The notes below the pieces were generated by a model, which did no database searches, was not told the origin of the DNA, and saw only the letters and a program-made list of their open reading frames with translations. Shown in pieces: positions 24,184 to 32,651 of a stretch of 43,123 bases of DNA. Origin of the DNA: Flavobacteriales bacterium (lineage in GTDB: Bacteria; Bacteroidota; Bacteroidia; Flavobacteriales_F; PHOS-HE28); assembly GCA_017987115.1 (NCBI GenBank), contig JAGNUG010000021.1, forward strand, positions 1-43,123, given 5' to 3'. The stretch's first letter is position 1; every line of letters starts with the position of its first letter. The position numbers and the translations under genes are program-made.

Positions 24184-24651
24184 TCACTCCTTCAATTTCT
24201 CCAGCGCCTTCTCGATCTGGCCGGAGGCATATCCCTTGCCCATGAAGTAGTTGATGATCTTTCGGCGAGCGATGTACGGGTTAATATCATGCAACTTGTT
24301 CAACCGCTTATCCACCGCTTTGAGCAACTCGTTGTCATACTCGTCCGGTTCAATGGATGCAAGTGCTTTGGTTATGCATTGTGGGCTGACCGACTTCAGT
24401 CTTAGCGCAGCTTCGATCTTGCGCTTTCCCCACCCTTTCTGCCGGAACTTGCTCACTGCGAAGTGTTCCGCGAACCGCATCTCATTAAGGAACCGCTCAC
24501 CGATCAGTTGGGAAACAATATTCTCCACCACCGTTCTGTGCCCACCCCAACCGTATAACTTATCGCGTATCTCTTGCTGGCAACGCTCTTGTCGGGCGCA
24601 GTAGTTCTTGGCTTTCGCAAGTAATTCGGTCTCGGAGAATGTACGATCCAC
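24184..24651 (-). CDS. recX: Regulatory protein RecX
   Basis: Modulator of RecA filament activity. It has 155 residues of the three-helix repeats typical of RecX: YCARQERCQQEIRDKLYGWG, IGERFLNEMRFAEHFAVSKFRQKGWGKRKIEAALRLK, and a C-terminal repeat ending YFMGKGYASGQIEKALEKL. The start is GTG at 24651. recA is not in the window. It is upstream of prfB on the same strand and divergent from the TPR/HTH gene. Confidence 0.88.
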   Translation of the reverse strand: MDRTFSETELLAKAKNYCARQERCQQEIRDKLYGWGGHRTVVENIVSQLIGERFLNEMRFAEHFAVSKFRQKGWGKRKIEAALRLKSVSPQCITKALASIEPDEYDNELLKAVDKRLNKLHDINPYIARRKIINYFMGKGYASGQIEKALEKLKE

Positions 24652-24770
24652 GCAGCGAATATGGCGAAAGACCCGGACGTATATCAGATCCTGCTCGCAG
24701 TTTCTTGTAGTTTCCTTATGGGTTCACGGCCCAACATGTAGTTTTGGTTCATCCATTGCGGATAGAATCA

Positions 24771-26498
24771 ATGCGCATAACCAAGGGCTTTTTTGCATTT
24801 CCGATCCGCGCAACGCCGGTTGTTCAATTGATCGTGATCAGCCTTATTGTTCTATTGGCACCACCCCCGGCTTTCGCTCAACAGGACCAACCCGTGTCCG
24901 GTGAAGCTTCGACTGCATTGGGATCTCAGATAGCGCTGGCGAAAGAACTGCTATCAAGCGCCCCCGATTCTGCGCTCATACTTGTGTTGGAGGTCGAAAA
25001 ACGGTTGGATGAACTAGCTTCTTCGGAAGAACAGGCACAGGCACTGATCCTCCTGGGCGATGCCCAACAATCCACCAGCGCTATGCCGGAGGCCTTAATG
25101 GCATATCAGCAGGCACAGCTCTTGATCGAAGAGGCCATCGACAATGACGGTGAGACCGCTTCGCTTGTACTGGCGCGAGCGGACATCCAGTTGAAGATCG
25201 GTGTATTGCATTTCAATCTGCGCAATTTCGACCAGAGCCTGAGTTGTTACAACGAGGCGTTACGCATACTGGATGCGGGCGGCAAGGATCTTTCGAGCGA
25301 AGAGATGGCCATCCGGAAAGTTCGTGCATTCAATAACATCGCGGCGGTCTATATCCAGCGGTCGGACTTTGCTACGGCGCTTCCTTATTTCGAACAGGCC
25401 GTTGCGATCAATAGGCCGTTGAACAATCTGCGGAATGAGAGTTCCTTGAACAACAACATTGGTATATGCCACATGGAAATGGGCAAATACGACCTGGCCA
25501 ACCAGTTCTTCCTGAAGGCGCTTGCCGTTCGGAATGAATCAGGCGATTTGCGCGGACAAGCACAGGTGCTGAACAACTTAGGAAAGAACCAGACCAAGGT
25601 CGGCAACTTTTTAGCGGCGCGGGACCATTATGATCAAGCGCTTGCGCTCGGTAGGGAATCGGGATCCCGCGAATCGATGGTCATTTCACTGGAGTCCCTG
25701 TCCTTGGTGTACGATACCCTTGAGAATTACAGATCCGCAGTGCGAACCTTTCGCGAATTCAAAACACTGAACGACAGTTTGTACAGCGCAGAAAGCAGGA
25801 CCACGATAGCGCGCTTGGAGGATGGCTTCCGTAGGGACAAGGAGAAAAAAGTATTCGAGTTGGAAGCGAAACGGAAGGATGCAGAGAATGAGCGGCAACG
25901 TATCTGGAACATCGCCTTGGCGACGGTAGCCTTTTTCATGTTGCTAACTGCTTTTCTAACGTACAAAGTAATGCGCGCCCGGGTATTGAACAGTGCTCTG
26001 GAACAGGAGCGGCTTCGTCTGGAACAGGAAAAGTTGGAGGCGGAACAGACCATCTTGAAGGAAAGCTTGGACTACAAGGACCGCGAACTCACTGCCAATG
26101 CTTTGTTCCTGTTGAAGAAGAACGAGTTGATCGCACACATCGCCGAACGTTTGCTCAAGGCCAAATCCACATTCAAGCAAGAGAACCAAAAGATCGTGCA
26201 GGACATTGTGCGCGACCTACAGAATAGCCACGACGAACACAATTGGGAGGAATTCGAGGCTCATTTTACGCGCGTACATTCCACCTTCTACCAGACCTTA
26301 CAGGAACAATTCCCGGCGCTTTCGCCCAACGAACGGAAACTCTGTGCCTTTCTCCGGCTCAACATGTCCACGAAGGATGTATCCGCCATTACGCACCAGA
26401 GCTTGAACAGCATAACCGTGGCACGTTCGCGGCTGCGCAAAAAGTTGAATATCGAAGGTGAGGATGTGCACCTGATCGACTTTTTACAGTCGATCTAG
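24771..26498 (+). CDS. TPR-transmembrane-HTH regulator
   Basis: A 575-residue protein from the ATG at 24771. A TTG at 24744 would add nine residues before the signal-like segment. It begins with a signal-type hydrophobic segment (PVVQLIVISLIVLLAPPPAFAQ). Several tetratricopeptide repeats follow at about residues 80-330 (for example ARADIQLKIGVLHFNLRNFDQSLSCYNEALR and NNNIGICHMEMGKYDLANQF). A membrane helix (IWNIALATVAFFMLLTAFLTY) at about 384-405 leads into a coiled coil, then a LuxR-like HTH (LSPNERKLCAFLRLNMSTKDVSAITHQSLNSITVARSRLRKKL). The layout puts TPRs in the periplasm and the HTH in the cytosol. Its target genes are unknown; the T9SS genes downstream are candidates. Confidence 0.82.
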   Translation: MRITKGFFAFPIRATPVVQLIVISLIVLLAPPPAFAQQDQPVSGEASTALGSQIALAKELLSSAPDSALILVLEVEKRLDELASSEEQAQALILLGDAQQSTSAMPEALMAYQQAQLLIEEAIDNDGETASLVLARADIQLKIGVLHFNLRNFDQSLSCYNEALRILDAGGKDLSSEEMAIRKVRAFNNIAAVYIQRSDFATALPYFEQAVAINRPLNNLRNESSLNNNIGICHMEMGKYDLANQFFLKALAVRNESGDLRGQAQVLNNLGKNQTKVGNFLAARDHYDQALALGRESGSRESMVISLESLSLVYDTLENYRSAVRTFREFKTLNDSLYSAESRTTIARLEDGFRRDKEKKVFELEAKRKDAENERQRIWNIALATVAFFMLLTAFLTYKVMRARVLNSALEQERLRLEQEKLEAEQTILKESLDYKDRELTANALFLLKKNELIAHIAERLLKAKSTFKQENQKIVQDIVRDLQNSHDEHNWEEFEAHFTRVHSTFYQTLQEQFPALSPNERKLCAFLRLNMSTKDVSAITHQSLNSITVARSRLRKKLNIEGEDVHLIDFLQSI

Positions 26499-26518
26499 GC
26501 CTCAATAAAGGCCTTTTT
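26497..26518 (+). terminator. Short hairpin terminator
   Basis: AGGCC (26497-26501), an 8-base loop, GGCCT (26510-26514) and a T-run follow the stop codon of the TPR/HTH gene. The stem is short, so the strength is uncertain. Confidence 0.55.
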
Positions 26519-26687
26519 ATACACTTCTGAATTTCAGTAGATTACATCAATCTGTAGGGTGAATGTAAGGTCGAATTCCACGGATGTATCGGCCATGTAA
26601 GGCCGGTCATTGGACTTGTGCAGTTGATGTAATGGTCATATGCTAGGCAACAGCAATTTCGTGGCGCACTTTTGCTGCCAGCCAACA

Positions 26688-26867
26688 ATGAGCAGCGTAA
26701 CACCCCCCGAACAAGACCCCATCCCACCGGATGAAATGGAAGGTCTTGAAAAACTCCATCAGAGAACGAAGGACGAACAGGAAGCATGGCGCAACCTGTT
26801 GGAGAATTTGAACAAACTGAAAACCGAACGAAACAAGCGAACTGAACCAAAAAAGCCGAACACATGA
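26688..26867 (+). CDS. Small charged hypothetical protein
   Basis: A possible 59-residue protein from the ATG at 26688, rich in Glu, Lys, Arg and Pro: MSSVTPPEQDPIPPDEMEGL, then a helical stretch EAWRNLLENLNKLKTERNKR. It has no signal or membrane segment. I do not recognise it. Its stop overlaps the start of the delta-60 T9SS gene (ATGA at 26864), which supports expression by translational coupling. Confidence 0.5.
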   Translation: MSSVTPPEQDPIPPDEMEGLEKLHQRTKDEQEAWRNLLENLNKLKTERNKRTEPKKPNT

Positions 26868-28462
26868 AAAACCACTTCTACTCCATTTTATCCACGATCG
26901 GTCTGCTGATCTGCTCAACGCAGATGCTTCAGGCCCAACCCGGTTCATTAGACCCCACCTTCAATGGAACCGGCTATGTGGTCGCACCGGTGAACACGCT
27001 GGATGTAACACAGAAGATTCTTGTTCAGCCCGATGAAAAGATCCTGATGATCGGCTACAGCTTTGATGCTGGCTATACGGCGCGTGCCCAAGTTTCGCGC
27101 TATACCACTGATGGCATGCTGGATATGACTTTCGGAACAAGCGGCACGTTCACCTATGAATTGGACAATGAAGCTTTGATCAATTCAGCGGTGTTCACCA
27201 GCGATGGAAAGATCGTCCTGGTAGGTGCAACCACGGACTACATGGGGTATCGTATGCTCCTGATCCAACTCAATGCGGATGGTTCACTGGACAACACATT
27301 CGGTAGCAATGGAGTGGTTACGGCGCAGGTGAGTTTACCAACGGAGAATGCCGAGGACTTCGGTTACGATGTTGTACTCGATAGCGCAGGTAACATACTG
27401 GTCTGTGGTAGCTCTGATGACCTCAACTATGTGAACCGTCCGGTGGTAGTACGTTTTACGCCGAATGGCGTCCTTGATAGCACGTTCGGTACAAATGGCG
27501 TAGCTACGATCCCGGTCATGACCGTCGGTAGCAATTCTTTCCAAGGCATTGCGCTTCAACCGGATGGGAAGATCGTTGCATCCGGCTATTTCGGGAATAC
27601 GGAATTGTGGTACGTAATGCTCATTGTACGCTTTGAAACCGATGGCACCCTTGACCCGACCTTTGGTGATGCAGGAATCGTAAAGTACAACTACAGCAAT
27701 GTGGATGATGAAGGCGAGGACCTGAAATTGTTGCCCGATGGATCCATACTCGTGGCCGGTGTTACGGTAACACAATCGTACAATTACAGCGCATTATTGG
27801 CCAAGTTCACGCCAACGGGCCAGATCGACTCCACCTTCGGCACGAATGGTGCGATCAAGGAAGACCTTGCCAATTTCGATTACGCAGCCAACCTGGAAGC
27901 CATGTCCGATGGCACGATCATCATGTCCGGCACTTCCGGTGTAGGTCCACCCAACGGTTTTGACCTTGCGGTCTGGAAGTACAACGCCGAAGGCACACGC
28001 GACAACACCTTTGGTAGCAACGGAGTAGTTCAGCACGCCATACCGAGCTACTATACCATGATCTACGCGATGGATGTACAGGCCGATGGCAAGATCCTGA
28101 TCGGTGGGCAAGCACGGACCACGACCAACCAGAATTACTTTTTCATGGCGCGTTTAGAGAACGATATAATGAGCGCGGTGGAAGAATATGCTGGACAACA
28201 GGAAGCATTGGTGTTCCCGAATCCGGCCAACTCGAATTCCACCATTTCGCTGCGGATCACTGATGCAATTCAATCGAGTTCACTGATCAAGCTCTTTGCT
28301 ACCGACGGTCGCATGATCACTTCGATCACTGCCCAACAGCTTCAGCGCACTGGCAATGTCATCAACTTCAGTGTACCGACCGGGATCTCACCGGGCATCT
28401 ATCAAGTTGTATACGAACAACCCGGTAACCGCATTGCTACGAACATTCTGATCAACGAGTAA
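26864..28462 (+). CDS. Secreted delta-60 repeat protein with T9SS sorting domain
   Basis: A 532-residue exported protein. A signal peptide (MKNHFYSILSTIGLLICSTQ, then MLQAQ) is followed by repeats of the delta-60 type, each centred on a DG.LD.TFG.NG.V pattern: GSLDPTFNGTGYV, DGMLDMTFGTSGTF, DGSLDNTFGSNGVV, NGVLDSTFGTNGVA, DGTLDPTFGDAGIV, TGQIDSTFGTNGAI and EGTRDNTFGSNGVV. These probably build a beta-propeller-like fold. The C-terminus from YPN-type VFPNPANSNSTISL to IATNILINE is a T9SS sorting domain. It is followed after 13 bp by the repeat protein at 28476, in one unit. The function is not known. Confidence 0.85.
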   Translation: MKNHFYSILSTIGLLICSTQMLQAQPGSLDPTFNGTGYVVAPVNTLDVTQKILVQPDEKILMIGYSFDAGYTARAQVSRYTTDGMLDMTFGTSGTFTYELDNEALINSAVFTSDGKIVLVGATTDYMGYRMLLIQLNADGSLDNTFGSNGVVTAQVSLPTENAEDFGYDVVLDSAGNILVCGSSDDLNYVNRPVVVRFTPNGVLDSTFGTNGVATIPVMTVGSNSFQGIALQPDGKIVASGYFGNTELWYVMLIVRFETDGTLDPTFGDAGIVKYNYSNVDDEGEDLKLLPDGSILVAGVTVTQSYNYSALLAKFTPTGQIDSTFGTNGAIKEDLANFDYAANLEAMSDGTIIMSGTSGVGPPNGFDLAVWKYNAEGTRDNTFGSNGVVQHAIPSYYTMIYAMDVQADGKILIGGQARTTTNQNYFFMARLENDIMSAVEEYAGQQEALVFPNPANSNSTISLRITDAIQSSSLIKLFATDGRMITSITAQQLQRTGNVINFSVPTGISPGIYQVVYEQPGNRIATNILINE

Positions 28463-28475
28463 AAAACACATCACT

Positions 28476-30020
28476 ATGAAACACCTCTACCTCTCAGTAC
28501 TTGGTATCGGCTTGGCAGCGACAACAGCGTTCGCCCAATACAATGCCACCATAACCGTTACGGACCTCGTCACTGGACTACCACTACAGGACGCCGAAGT
28601 GATCTTTGACGGAAACTTCCAGACCACCGATGCTGCGGGTATGGTGGTATTCACGGACCTCATCGACTTCGACTACTCATATACCGTATCGAAAGGCTGT
28701 TACACAGCTTACTCCGGCATGCTTACGATCGCTGGTGGAGACAACAGCGATGCCATCGCGCTGGAGCCAACGACGAGCAACGCCGTGTTCTTCTTCATCG
28801 GTTCACCGTTGACCATTCCCGGCGCTACGGTGACCTTGACCGATAACGCGAACTACTTTGAGACGTTGGTTACTGGCGCTCCGTTCGGCGATCTGTTCGA
28901 AAACGTTCCTTTCGGTGAGTATAGCTACTCCATCAGCATTCCTTGCTACGAGCCACTAAGCGGTAACGTAACAGTAAACTGCCCAGAAAATGGTGATGGT
29001 ATCGCGTTGTTCCTGGAACCTGTAGAATTGACTTCCAACGCCGTGTTCTTCTTCGTTGGTTCGCCACTGACCATTCCCGGCGCTACAGTGACTTTGACCG
29101 ACAATGCGAATTACTTTGAGACATTGGTTACCGGCGCTCCGTTCGGGGATGCCTTCGAGAACGTACCCTTCGGTGAGTATAGCTACTCCATCAGCATTCC
29201 TTGCTACGAGCCATTAAGCGGAAGCGTAACAGTAAACTGCCCAGAAAATGGTGATGGTATCGCGTTGTTCCTGGAACCTGTAGAATTGACTTCCAACGCC
29301 GTGTTCTTCTTCGTTGGTTCGCCACTGACCATTCCCGGCGCTACAGTGACCTTGACCGACAATGCGAACTACTTGGAAACATTGGTTACCGGCGCACCGT
29401 TCGGTGATGCCTTCGAGAACGTGCCTTTCGGAGAGTACAGCTACTCGGTCAGCATTCCGTGCTACGAGCCATTGAGCGGTACCGTAACAGTTGACTGCCC
29501 AGAAAGCGGTGATGGTATCGCGTTGTTCTTGGAGCCGGTTGAGATCGTTATTGATGCTTCTGTTACATTATCAGCAAACACGATCGTTGCAACGGCGATG
29601 GACATGGAATACCAATGGTTGGATTGTAATAACAACAACGAACCGATCGCTGGGGCTACCGAGCAAAGTTTTTCACCTCCTGTTAGCGGCCTTTATGCGG
29701 TTATTGTTTCCGACGGCGACTGTTCCCAAACTTCAGAGTGTACGGCTGTGATCGTCAGCGGTGTGGAAGACGACCGTACAAACCAGCAGGCATACACAGT
29801 GTACCCGAACCCGTTCAACGAAAACCTCTTAGTACAGAGCAATGGACAAGCAGGATCAGTACACGTAGAATTGATGAACATGGCCGGTCAGGTATTGATC
29901 AATGAAACCCGCACAGGGATGGAATTGACCACCCTGGCTACAGGGCATCTTGCACCCGGCAGCTATGTGGTACGATTGACCTCTGAGAACGAAAGCACAA
30001 CGCTTAGTGTGATCAAGTAA
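28476..30020 (+). CDS. Secreted T9SS protein with three 86-residue tandem repeats
   Basis: A 514-residue exported protein. The signal peptide is MKHLYLSVLGIGLAATTAFAQ. A related but diverged unit (VTDLVTGLPLQDAEVIFDGN) precedes three near-identical 86-residue repeats, each starting SNAVFFFxGSPLTIPGATVT and ending in GDGIALFLEPVE. They resemble carboxypeptidase-regulatory/Ig-like beta units with one conserved Cys (SIPCYEP) and a second (NCPE or DCPE). An Ig-like part follows (SVTLSANTIVATAMDMEYQWLDCNNNNEP), then a T9SS type A domain (YPNPFNENLLVQS to STTLSVIK). Binding or structural roles at the surface are possible. Confidence 0.85.
   Translation: MKHLYLSVLGIGLAATTAFAQYNATITVTDLVTGLPLQDAEVIFDGNFQTTDAAGMVVFTDLIDFDYSYTVSKGCYTAYSGMLTIAGGDNSDAIALEPTTSNAVFFFIGSPLTIPGATVTLTDNANYFETLVTGAPFGDLFENVPFGEYSYSISIPCYEPLSGNVTVNCPENGDGIALFLEPVELTSNAVFFFVGSPLTIPGATVTLTDNANYFETLVTGAPFGDAFENVPFGEYSYSISIPCYEPLSGSVTVNCPENGDGIALFLEPVELTSNAVFFFVGSPLTIPGATVTLTDNANYLETLVTGAPFGDAFENVPFGEYSYSVSIPCYEPLSGTVTVDCPESGDGIALFLEPVEIVIDASVTLSANTIVATAMDMEYQWLDCNNNNEPIAGATEQSFSPPVSGLYAVIVSDGDCSQTSECTAVIVSGVEDDRTNQQAYTVYPNPFNENLLVQSNGQAGSVHVELMNMAGQVLINETRTGMELTTLATGHLAPGSYVVRLTSENESTTLSVIK
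28776..29549 (+). repeat. Three tandem 258-bp repeats inside a T9SS gene
   Basis: Units run 28776-29033, 29034-29291 and 29292-29549, all exactly 258 bp and in frame. Copies differ by scattered, mostly synonymous changes. The second and third share the longest identical runs, as expected from recent duplication or ongoing gene conversion. Confidence 0.9.
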
Positions 30021-30038
30021 TACGCACAGAAAACACTA

Positions 30039-30087
30039 GAAAGGTGCATCGACAGCGCAAAGCTGTTGATGCACCTTTCTTATTTCA
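30039..30087 (+). terminator. Intrinsic terminator after the repeat protein gene
   Basis: GAAAGGTGCATC-GACAGC (30039-30056) pairs with GCTGTTGATGCACCTTTC (30062-30079) around a 5-base loop with one weak position, followed by TTATTTC. Confidence 0.8.
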
Positions 30088-30145
30088 ACGCAAAGGAAGG
30101 CAACCGGATTCGGACCTTTCTCTAGTCAAGAGAACCGGTACAACA

Positions 30146-30185
30146 AAGAAAAAGGGGAGGCGGTCCGAACGACCACCTCCCCTTT
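30146..30185 (-). terminator. Intrinsic terminator after the Asp/His-rich lipoprotein gene
   Basis: On the minus strand AAAGGGGAGGTGGTC, a 5-base loop, and GACCGCCTCCCC TTT form a 15-bp stem with one T-G wobble, followed by TTCTTTG. Confidence 0.8.
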
Positions 30186-30207
30186 CAACTTCAGCTAATT
30201 GCACCGA

Positions 30208-30789
30208 TCAAATGCTATTCGGCATGTTGTACTGCTGCATCCATACGCGTACTTCCTCCGCTTCTTTCAAAGAGCTCTCACGAACATTCGCCCAGCTCAC
30301 GTCGTCCGCTTCGCCTACTTTCTTGATCAAGCGATCCATGCGCTCCAGGCCTTGGGCCAATTCAGCAGCGCGCTTCTGGTCCGCATCTTTTGCTGCGGCA
30401 TCTGCTCCTGCTGTCTTCAAACGGCCACGAACAGCATCCAGTTCAGCCATCAATGTTGAACGCAATCCATTCAACGCGGTGGTGGTGCCTGTGCGTTCTT
30501 CGGCTGGAGTTTTGTAGGTGATCACCATGAATGTGCGTGCCTCAGTGGCACTTGCATCCAGATTATCCATTCCATTGGCTTGCTCAAGTGTAGCATCACC
30601 ATGTTCATGGTCAGCAGTTCCGTCAGCATGGTCATGACCATCACCAGTGGCTTGGTCCGCCGTGCCATCATTCATCGCTGCTGCACCGTCAGCATCGTGC
30701 GCTGTGCCATCATCGGCTCCACCGCAACCCGTTAGTACTAGACCGGTGATAGCGATGATCCCGGCAATATTCCGAATAGTTCTGTTCAT
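30208..30789 (-). CDS. Asp/His-rich lipoprotein
   Basis: A predicted lipoprotein of 193 residues from the ATG at 30789; the frame extends to 30813 without support. The signal MNRTIRNIAGIIAITGLVLT ends at a lipobox Cys (C22). The mature N-terminus is a low-complexity Asp/His/Gly/Ala stretch (for example DGHDHADGTADHEHGD), of a type that can bind divalent metals. The rest is a helical domain with many Arg/Glu/Ala (TALNGLRSTLMAELDAVRGR and later LKEAEEVRVWMQQYN). A TACCTTTG box lies just upstream. It stands alone between terminators. No function is known. Confidence 0.78.
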   Translation of the reverse strand: MNRTIRNIAGIIAITGLVLTGCGGADDGTAHDADGAAAMNDGTADQATGDGHDHADGTADHEHGDATLEQANGMDNLDASATEARTFMVITYKTPAEERTGTTTALNGLRSTLMAELDAVRGRLKTAGADAAAKDADQKRAAELAQGLERMDRLIKKVGEADDVSWANVRESSLKEAEEVRVWMQQYNMPNSI

Positions 30790-30810
30790 TGTACGTGTTG
30801 ATTGATCCGC

Positions 30811-30818
30811 CAAAGGTA
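30811..30818 (-). promoter_or_regulatory. -7 box TACCTTTG for the lipoprotein gene
   Basis: On the minus strand TACCTTTG matches TAnnTTTG exactly, 21 bases before the ATG at 30789. Confidence 0.5.
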
Positions 30819-30879
30819 TACGTATCGCTCGATAACTCTTCGTCCTACCCTTACGGTTGGGACTTAAAAGGATCCACCG

Positions 30880-32430
30880 TTACACAGGCACCTCATTCCC
30901 ACTTCCGTCGTCCACCTTGTAGGCGAGGAATTGCATGGAACTTTCGGGCTTCACATTCACCCATTTCTTCCAACGCCATGCCCACTTCATTTGGCGGCTT
31001 GGAAATCCTTTGGTGATGTACGCGTGGATGAACGGATGCACGCTCAGGGTCAAGCCGGACATATCCTTTTCGGAGACCAGGTAATTCAGGGTGTTCTCGA
31101 TCTCGTCGACGATCAGGATCGGTGCATCCACTTCGCCGGTGCCGTTGCATGTCGGGCAACTTTCGCTGGTGTCGATCTCGGTCTCCGGACGAACACGTTG
31201 ACGCGTGAGTTCGATCACGCCGAAACGGCTTGGGGGCAATACGTTGTGCTTGGCCTTATCATCGGCCATCGCATCCTTCATTGCGCGGTGCAAGGTGCGG
31301 CGGTTGTCCGCTTCGTAGAGGTCGATGAAATCAATGCAAACGATACCGCCCATATCGCGCAAGCGCAACAAACGGGCGATCTCAATTGCCGCTTCCACGT
31401 TGATGTCGAGCGCGTTCTTTTCCTGCGCCTGATTGCCACCTTTCCGGCTACCACTGTTCACGTCGATAACGTGCATGGCTTCCGTTTTCTCGATGATCAA
31501 GTAGGCTCCGCTAGTGAGCATCACCTGCTTACCGAACGCTTGTTTGATCTGCTTGTTCACTCCGAAATTATCGAAGATGTCCAGCTTGCCTTTGTAATGT
31601 TTTACGATGCCCTTTTTCTCGGGTGCAGTCTTCTCCAGGGTCTGGTAGATGTCCTCCGCCAGGAGTTCATCATCCACCTGAATGCTCGTGAAATCTTTGT
31701 TGAGCACATCGCGCAACAACGCATTGGTACGATCGATCTCGCCCAGCACCTTCTTGGGCGGCTGCGCATTCTTCAGGTTGCGGAACATCACGTCCCAGCG
31801 TTGCAACAAGGTCTTCAGGTCGTCCTCGAGATCCTCGCTCTTCTTATCGGCCGCATTGGTACGGATGATGACGCCGTGGTTCTTCGGACGAATGGCCTGC
31901 ATCAGGTCCTTCAACCGTCTGCGCTCGCCCTCATCCGTAATGCGACTGCTGATGTTCACTTTGTTGATGAACGGCACCAGCACCATGTACCTACCGGCCA
32001 ACGTTATCTCTGCCGATAAGCGCGGTCCTTTTGTACTGATGGGTTCCTTCGCGATCTGCACCAAGATCGTCTGACTGGCGCTCAGGGCATCGGCGATCTT
32101 GCCGTTCTTCTCAATGTCGGCCTCCAACTTCCAGCTGTCCAATGTGGAATCCTTGAGATTACCGTGTACGGCACCTTTCGCGAAGTTGTAGGTATTGCGG
32201 TATTGTGGACCCAGATCGAAGTAATGCAGGAAGGCATCCTTCTCGTGGCCAACATCAACGAACGCGGCATTGAGGCCTGGGGCCACCTTGCGCACTTTGG
32301 CGAGGTAGATGTCTCCAACGGCAAATCCGCGTTCGGTCTTTTCCCTGTGGAGTTCGGCCAAGACCTTATCCTTCATCAGGGCAATAGCCACTTCGGAAGC
32401 GCCTGAACGGATGATCAGGTCAATGTTCAC
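30880..32430 (-). CDS. rng: Ribonuclease E/G family endoribonuclease
   Basis: Endonuclease of mRNA decay and rRNA maturation. It has 516 residues from a GTG at 32430 (reading VNIDLIIRSGASEVAIAL), the RNase G-like length; the frame extends to 32520 with a non-conserved N-terminus. The S1-type domain covers about residues 40-120 (GDIYLAKVRKVAPGLNAAFVDVGHEKDAFLHY). The nuclease part has the acidic motifs MHVIDVNSG and GGIVCIDFIDL and the zinc-link motif CPTCNGTGEV. It follows the COX24-like, TPR and HU genes on the same strand. Confidence 0.93.
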   Translation of the reverse strand: MNIDLIIRSGASEVAIALMKDKVLAELHREKTERGFAVGDIYLAKVRKVAPGLNAAFVDVGHEKDAFLHYFDLGPQYRNTYNFAKGAVHGNLKDSTLDSWKLEADIEKNGKIADALSASQTILVQIAKEPISTKGPRLSAEITLAGRYMVLVPFINKVNISSRITDEGERRRLKDLMQAIRPKNHGVIIRTNAADKKSEDLEDDLKTLLQRWDVMFRNLKNAQPPKKVLGEIDRTNALLRDVLNKDFTSIQVDDELLAEDIYQTLEKTAPEKKGIVKHYKGKLDIFDNFGVNKQIKQAFGKQVMLTSGAYLIIEKTEAMHVIDVNSGSRKGGNQAQEKNALDINVEAAIEIARLLRLRDMGGIVCIDFIDLYEADNRRTLHRAMKDAMADDKAKHNVLPPSRFGVIELTRQRVRPETEIDTSESCPTCNGTGEVDAPILIVDEIENTLNYLVSEKDMSGLTLSVHPFIHAYITKGFPSRQMKWAWRWKKWVNVKPESSMQFLAYKVDDGSGNEVPV

Positions 32431-32543
32431 GTGATGTTGATTTGAAGTGAAGGGCCCCGTGATCCGGGTACCCAATAACGCCACGTAGGCCCCAAGGTCA
32501 TAAACCTTAGGGCCACGCAACGTAAGAGGTCAAAAAGAAAAAC

Positions 32544-32639
32544 CTAGCGGTTCTTCTTCTTGTGCCTATTCTTCCGCAAGCGCTTTTTGCGCTTGTGCGT
32601 GGACATCTTGTGACGTTTTCTTTTTTTACCGCACGGCAT
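32544..32639 (-). CDS. 31-residue AURKAIP1/COX24-type basic protein
   Basis: A very small gene read from the ATG at 32637-32639. The protein MPCGKKRKRHKMSTHKRKKR continues LRKNRHKKKNR, almost all Lys/Arg/His. This matches the short AURKAIP1/COX24-domain proteins of Bacteroidota, related to mitochondrial ribosomal protein mS38, and a ribosomal role is likely. It sits 12 bp from the TPR gene and 113 bp from the RNase E/G gene, on the same strand. Confidence 0.85.
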   Translation of the reverse strand: MPCGKKRKRHKMSTHKRKKRLRKNRHKKKNR

Positions 32640-32651
32640 GAATGCTCAGTG

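Noticed and set aside
26640-26687. Longer form of the 59-residue ORF starting at 26640
   Set aside because: The added segment (Cys, Phe and His rich) does not look like the rest, and the ATG at 26688 gives a cleaner hydrophilic protein; the choice is weakly supported.
28776-29549. CRISPR or non-coding tandem array
   Set aside because: Units are 258 bp, contiguous, without spacers and in frame within a secreted protein.
30931-32019. Long plus-strand ORF (362 codons) opposite RNase E/G
   Set aside because: It lies fully inside a well-supported gene on the other strand; the translation is rich in His/Gln/Val without domains, as expected for an antisense shadow of codon bias.
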